Notes under the pieces: generated by a model | Told to the model about the DNA's origin: nothing | Seen by the model: the letters and a program-made list of their open reading frames with translations, nothing else | The model's database searches: none | Program-made: the position numbers and the translations under genes | Assembly (NCBI GenBank): GCA_038087015.1 | Contig: JASBNA010000155.1 | Location: 1-20,470 of the forward strand | Origin: Cerrena zonata | Taxonomy: Eukaryota; Basidiomycota; Agaricomycetes; Polyporales; Cerrenaceae | Direction of reading: 5' to 3' | Length of the DNA: 20,470 nucleotides | Shown: one piece after another, positions 17,829-20,470 of the stretch | Numbering within the stretch: the first letter of the stretch is position 1 | Layout of the letters: each line of letters opens with the position of its first letter

Positions 17829-18290
17829 ATGTCGAGGATATATTCACTCTCAGACTTGAGGTTCATCAAGCCTGCAGCCCTCCGCTCGTGGTTTGACCAA
17901 GGGTGTCTGCCCACCAGTGGCAAGTTTGCTGTGGTGGACGTGAGAGACTCGGACTACGTGGGTGGACATATCAAAGGTGGATACCATTATCCAAGTAATA
18001 CTATTGATGAAAAATTACCCGAATTACAACAGAGCTTGTATGAGAATAAAGTCAAGGATGTTGTATTCCATTGCATGTTATCCCAAGCAAGAGGCCCTAA
18101 ATCCAGTCTTAAATTCTTAAGATCCCTCAACGATATTGAAGACCCATTGAAAATTGAATTTTTCCAGCAGGTCAATGTATGGGTTTTACAAGGTGGTTTT
18201 AGTAAATGGCAGGAATCTTACGGTGAAGACTCAAGCGTTACTGAAAGTTACGATAAGGATTTATGGAAATTTGGCAATATCGATTTATAA
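17829..18290 (+). CDS. YCH1: Ych1, rhodanese/Cdc25-like small phosphatase
   Basis: A 153-residue single-domain protein close to the 148 of S. cerevisiae Ych1. Key blocks are VVDVRDSDYVGGHIKGGYHYP (about 35-55), the active-site loop HCMLSQARGP with Cys82 and Arg88, and WVLQGGFSKWQ near the C-terminus. The loop Cys-x5-Arg is that of Cdc25-type phosphatases and Acr2-type arsenate reductases, the closest relatives in yeast. The cellular substrate is not established, and arsenate reductase activity cannot be excluded. The longer frame starts with TTG at 17817, so I use the ATG at 17829. An upstream ATG at 17792 opens a 34-codon frame overlapping the start (to 17896). One CTG codon (27) is in a variable loop. 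Confidence 0.92.
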   Translation: MSRIYSLSDLRFIKPAALRSWFDQGCLPTSGKFAVVDVRDSDYVGGHIKGGYHYPSNTIDEKLPELQQSLYENKVKDVVFHCMLSQARGPKSSLKFLRSLNDIEDPLKIEFFQQVNVWVLQGGFSKWQESYGEDSSVTESYDKDLWKFGNIDL

Positions 18291-19089
18291 TGAATTATAT
18301 AATCCCGTGAATGCATTCAATTAAGTTCTGATTGTTTCCGGTCGAATACTTGCTTTCAAATTTGTATACCTTTCTCCTTTGTATATTGAATTGACAATTT
18401 CTTCTATGAGCCTTGTAACAAAATTAGATTACACGAAAATAAATTCATAAATCCTAAAAGCTCTTTTAATGTACTATCCCACTGTTAACGCGAAACAACT
18501 ACTCGAATGGACTTGGCCAAATTTCCAACTTACGCGATTCAAGCTGTGGTAATGTATGTAAGAAAGAAGAAAACTGCTAAAGCCATTTCATAGCCCTGGG
18601 CAAAAGAGATCTTTTTTGTTACTCTTACCGTTGGCTACCCCCTGTTGGATACGTCTTTTTCTTAACGGAGTACATGATCATGTAAGTCTGGTTCGAGACC
18701 TGTTTAGTATTTTGAGCCAGTAATGAAAAGATGGAGAACGCGAATTGTGAAGGTGAAACTTTTTTTGCGTCTTTCCCCAGTCGATGTCTCGAAGAGAAGG
18801 CCTAGTCCAGCCAGTTGAGCTAGTTGGTTGGTTGGTTGGTTGAGCTCGAGCAGTGGTGGACCAGACGTGGTGGTAGCTAGTGTAGAAAGATGATGTAACT
18901 TGATTACACAAGTAAATTGGTTAATACCCTGGCTACAATCTAAATATAACTCATGAAGCTTTTTGCATCCTGTTTATATTTACTTTTCAAAGGTTGTTAA
19001 TATATTGCATTACAATGAATATCACCCTTTTGTAGGAATGGGAAAAAGAAAAGAAGGCCATGGCTCAGCATCTGAGCTCTTCTTCATGT

Positions 19090-19098
19090 TATATAAAG
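19090..19098 (+). promoter_or_regulatory. Likely CRH1 TATA box
   Basis: TATATAAAG fits the TATAWAWR-type consensus and stands 93 nt before the ATG, a usual distance for TATA-driven, stress-responsive yeast genes. Confidence 0.5.
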
Positions 19099-19164
19099 CA
19101 TATCGAAATCTTGGGTTCTTTATGATTTGAAAAAAAAATTTCAACCGTTGATACCCTTTTGATA

Positions 19165-19174
19165 CCCCCCCCCC
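19165..19174 (+). repeat. C10 homopolymer in the CRH1 leader
   Basis: Ten consecutive C residues stand 16 nt before the CRH1 ATG. Long C runs are rare in this AT-rich sequence. It would lie in the 5' UTR if transcription starts downstream of the TATA box. Confidence 0.85.
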
Positions 19175-19190
19175 GAAAGATTTAAAGAAT

Positions 19191-20470
19191 ATGGTTTCAT
19201 TCACTAATATAGCAGGAATTCTTTCTATAGTGAGTTCCGCATTTGCTGCAACTGCTACTACTTGTAATCCAATTAGTAGTTCTAATTGTAATCCGGATCC
19301 GGCTTTAGCCACTGATATTACTGAATATTTTACTTCTAACTCATCTAACTTTGATGTTAAATCTACTCCAACTGGGGTCGATTTAAGTGATGATGGGTTA
19401 AAACTTACCCTAAACAAAAGATTTGATAATCCTATTTTAAAATCAAATTTCTATATAATGTATGGACGTGTTGAAGTTCATTTAAAAGCTGCAAAAGGTA
19501 AAGGGATTGTTTCTTCTTTTTATTTACAATCAGATGATCTTGATGAAATTGATATTGAATGGTTAGGTGGTGATGACACTCAATTCCAATCGAATTACTT
19601 CTCAAAAGGTGATACTACTACTTATGATAGAGGTGAATACCATTCTACTTCTGGTGCTCCTCAAGATGATTATAATAATTACACCATCAATTGGACTGAA
19701 GATCAAATTGTTTGGTACTATAATGGTAATGCAGTAAGAACTTTGAAATCGGACAATGACGAAGGTTATCCTCAAACCCCATCCTATATTATGATTGGTA
19801 TTTGGGCTGGTGGTGATAGTTCAAATGCTCCAGGTACTATCGAATGGGCTGGTGGCTCTACTGATTATAATGATGCTCCTTTCTCAATGTACATCAATAA
19901 GTTGTTAATCAGTGATTATTCAACCGGTTTAGAATACTCCTATGGTGATCAATCTGGTGATGCTTCTTCCATTAAAGCAAAAAATGGTGAAGTTAATGGT
20001 AGAGAATCAAAAGCTGATATCACTGCTGCTGATAAAACAACCGAATACGATGGTGATGACTCAAGCTCTTCTTCCTCTTCATCTTCTTCCTCTTCCTCTT
20101 CCTCTTCTTCATCATCTTCTTCATCTTCTTCCCCATCTTCCTCTTCTTCATCTGCTTCTTCTTCATCTTCCCCATCTTCCTCTTCTGACTCTTCCTCTTC
20201 TTCCTCATCCGCCGCTTCATCTTCTAAACCTTCCAGCTCGAGTAAGTCTGAGTCTTCTTCTAAATCTGACTCTTCCTCCAAATCTGACTCTTCCTCTTCT
20301 TCTGATTCTTCCTCTTCTGATTCCAGCTCCTCCGATTCTTCTAATTCCTCTGGCTCTTCTGGCTCTTCTGGTTCCTCTGGCTCCTCAGACTCTTCTAGCT
20401 CATCTAAATCATCTACTCCATCTTCAGTTCAATCCTCTAATAATGCCTCTTCTTCAACTTTTAAATCTAG
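19191..20470 (+). CDS. CRH1: Crh1-type cell-wall chitin-glucan transglycosylase (partial, 3' end beyond window)
   Basis: The frame is open from the ATG at 19191 to the window end: 426 codons plus 2 bases. A signal peptide (1 to about 19, ending SSAFA) precedes a GH16 catalytic domain (about 25-245). The active site DEIDIEW is at 118-124, with Glu119 as nucleophile and Glu123 as acid/base. SNYFSKGDTTTYDRGEYH and IMIGIWAGGD..APGTIEWAGG are typical of Crh enzymes. From residue 291 a nearly pure Ser stalk begins, expected to be O-mannosylated and to lead to a GPI site outside the window. There is no chitin-binding module after the signal peptide, which favours Crh1/Crh11 over Utr2/Crh2. The enzyme links chitin to beta-1,6- and beta-1,3-glucan at bud necks and scars. 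No CTG codon was seen. Confidence 0.93.
   Translation, partial: MVSFTNIAGILSIVSSAFAATATTCNPISSSNCNPDPALATDITEYFTSNSSNFDVKSTPTGVDLSDDGLKLTLNKRFDNPILKSNFYIMYGRVEVHLKAAKGKGIVSSFYLQSDDLDEIDIEWLGGDDTQFQSNYFSKGDTTTYDRGEYHSTSGAPQDDYNNYTINWTEDQIVWYYNGNAVRTLKSDNDEGYPQTPSYIMIGIWAGGDSSNAPGTIEWAGGSTDYNDAPFSMYINKLLISDYSTGLEYSYGDQSGDASSIKAKNGEVNGRESKADITAADKTTEYDGDDSSSSSSSSSSSSSSSSSSSSSSSSPSSSSSSASSSSSPSSSSDSSSSSSSAASSSKPSSSSKSESSSKSDSSSKSDSSSSSDSSSSDSSSSDSSNSSGSSGSSGSSGSSDSSSSSKSSTPSSVQSSNNASSSTFKS
20061..20470 (+). repeat. Ser-codon low-complexity stalk of CRH1
   Basis: About 136 codons, mostly TCT, TCC and TCA, with spaced Lys-Ser-Asp/Glu-Ser units (20240-20300) and Gly-Ser-Ser triplets (20350-20390). 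The strand is largely pyrimidine, so the complement reads as long Glu/Lys frames that are not genes. Copy number is likely to vary between strains. Confidence 0.9.

Larger units (their letters stand above)
18291..19190 (+). promoter_or_regulatory. YCH1 3' end and CRH1 upstream region
   Basis: 900 bp without a supported gene. ACGCGA occurs three times: ACGCGAAA (18488-18495), ACGCGATT (18532-18539) and ACGCGAAT (18738-18745), resembling SBF/MBF cell-cycle sites. A TTGG tandem repeat covers 18824-18842. TATATAAAG (19090-19098) is a likely TATA box, 93 bp before the CRH1 ATG. ATG ATT TGA (19122-19130) is a two-codon uORF if transcribed. A 10-C run lies at 19165-19174. The GTATGT at 18556 has no branch site or exon partner. 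Confidence 0.5.

Noticed and set aside
18556..18561. GTATGT splice donor
   Set aside because: No TACTAAC-type branch site follows before CRH1 and no exon leads into it.
18690..18700. GGTTCGAGACC, a perfect tRNA B-box match
   Set aside because: The flanks do not form a T stem, acceptor stem or A box, so it is not a tRNA gene.
18678..18911. Minus-strand 77-codon frame between YCH1 and CRH1
   Set aside because: No family resemblance; it crosses a TTGG repeat and sits in the CRH1 promoter.
19949..20281. Long Glu-rich and Lys-rich minus-strand frames
   Set aside because: They are the complement of the CRH1 Ser-codon tract; the plus frame has signal peptide, catalytic motif and normal codon use.

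Overview
This is a compact, AT-rich nuclear segment from a budding yeast (Saccharomycotina). Genes are short-spaced and intronless, promoters carry poly(dA:dT) tracts, and every confident gene has a recognisable yeast orthologue. CTG codons are rare (about 17 found by eye in roughly 4,700 codons) and almost all lie at variable positions. That fits a CUG-Ser clade yeast (Candida/Debaryomyces relatives) but does not prove it. Leucines encoded by CTG in my protein descriptions may really be serines.

Layout, left to right. 1-58 (-): first 19 codons of NPR2, cut by the window edge. 59-1104: divergent promoter region. 1105-1866 (+): YIP1. 2121-3932 (+): MSM1, preceded by two tiny chained upstream ORFs. 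3933-5100: a gene-poor stretch with a 29-30 bp minisatellite, an unexplained 0.4-kb block and the YTA7 promoter. 5101-9066 (+): YTA7. 9259-9597 (-): SPT4. 9825-10856 (+): COX18. 10978-13446 (-): VID30/GID1. 13673-14461 (+): BUD32. 14502-15749 (-): MMM1. 15875-17206 (-): PCT1. 17829-18290 (+): YCH1. 18291-19190: CRH1 promoter region. 19191 to the end (+): a CRH1-type cell-wall transglycosylase, cut inside its Ser-rich stalk.

The genes do not form one pathway. They cover TORC1 signalling (NPR2), ER-Golgi traffic (YIP1), mitochondrial translation and assembly (MSM1, COX18), ER-mitochondria contact and lipid supply (MMM1, PCT1), transcription and chromatin (SPT4, YTA7), protein degradation (VID30), tRNA modification (BUD32), a small rhodanese-like phosphatase (YCH1) and the cell wall (CRH1). 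From memory, most have S. cerevisiae orthologues on chromosome VII, and three neighbour pairs (YIP1-MSM1, SPT4-COX18, PCT1-YCH1) are also neighbours there.

I see no undescribed multi-gene system. The most interesting signals are post-transcriptional: UGUAAAUA (Puf3-type) at the stop codons of both mitochondrial genes, micro-uORFs abutting the starts of the same two genes, and an unexplained structured block at 4134-4566. Several predicted starts were moved to the first ATG, because the longer reading frames begin at TTG or GTG.
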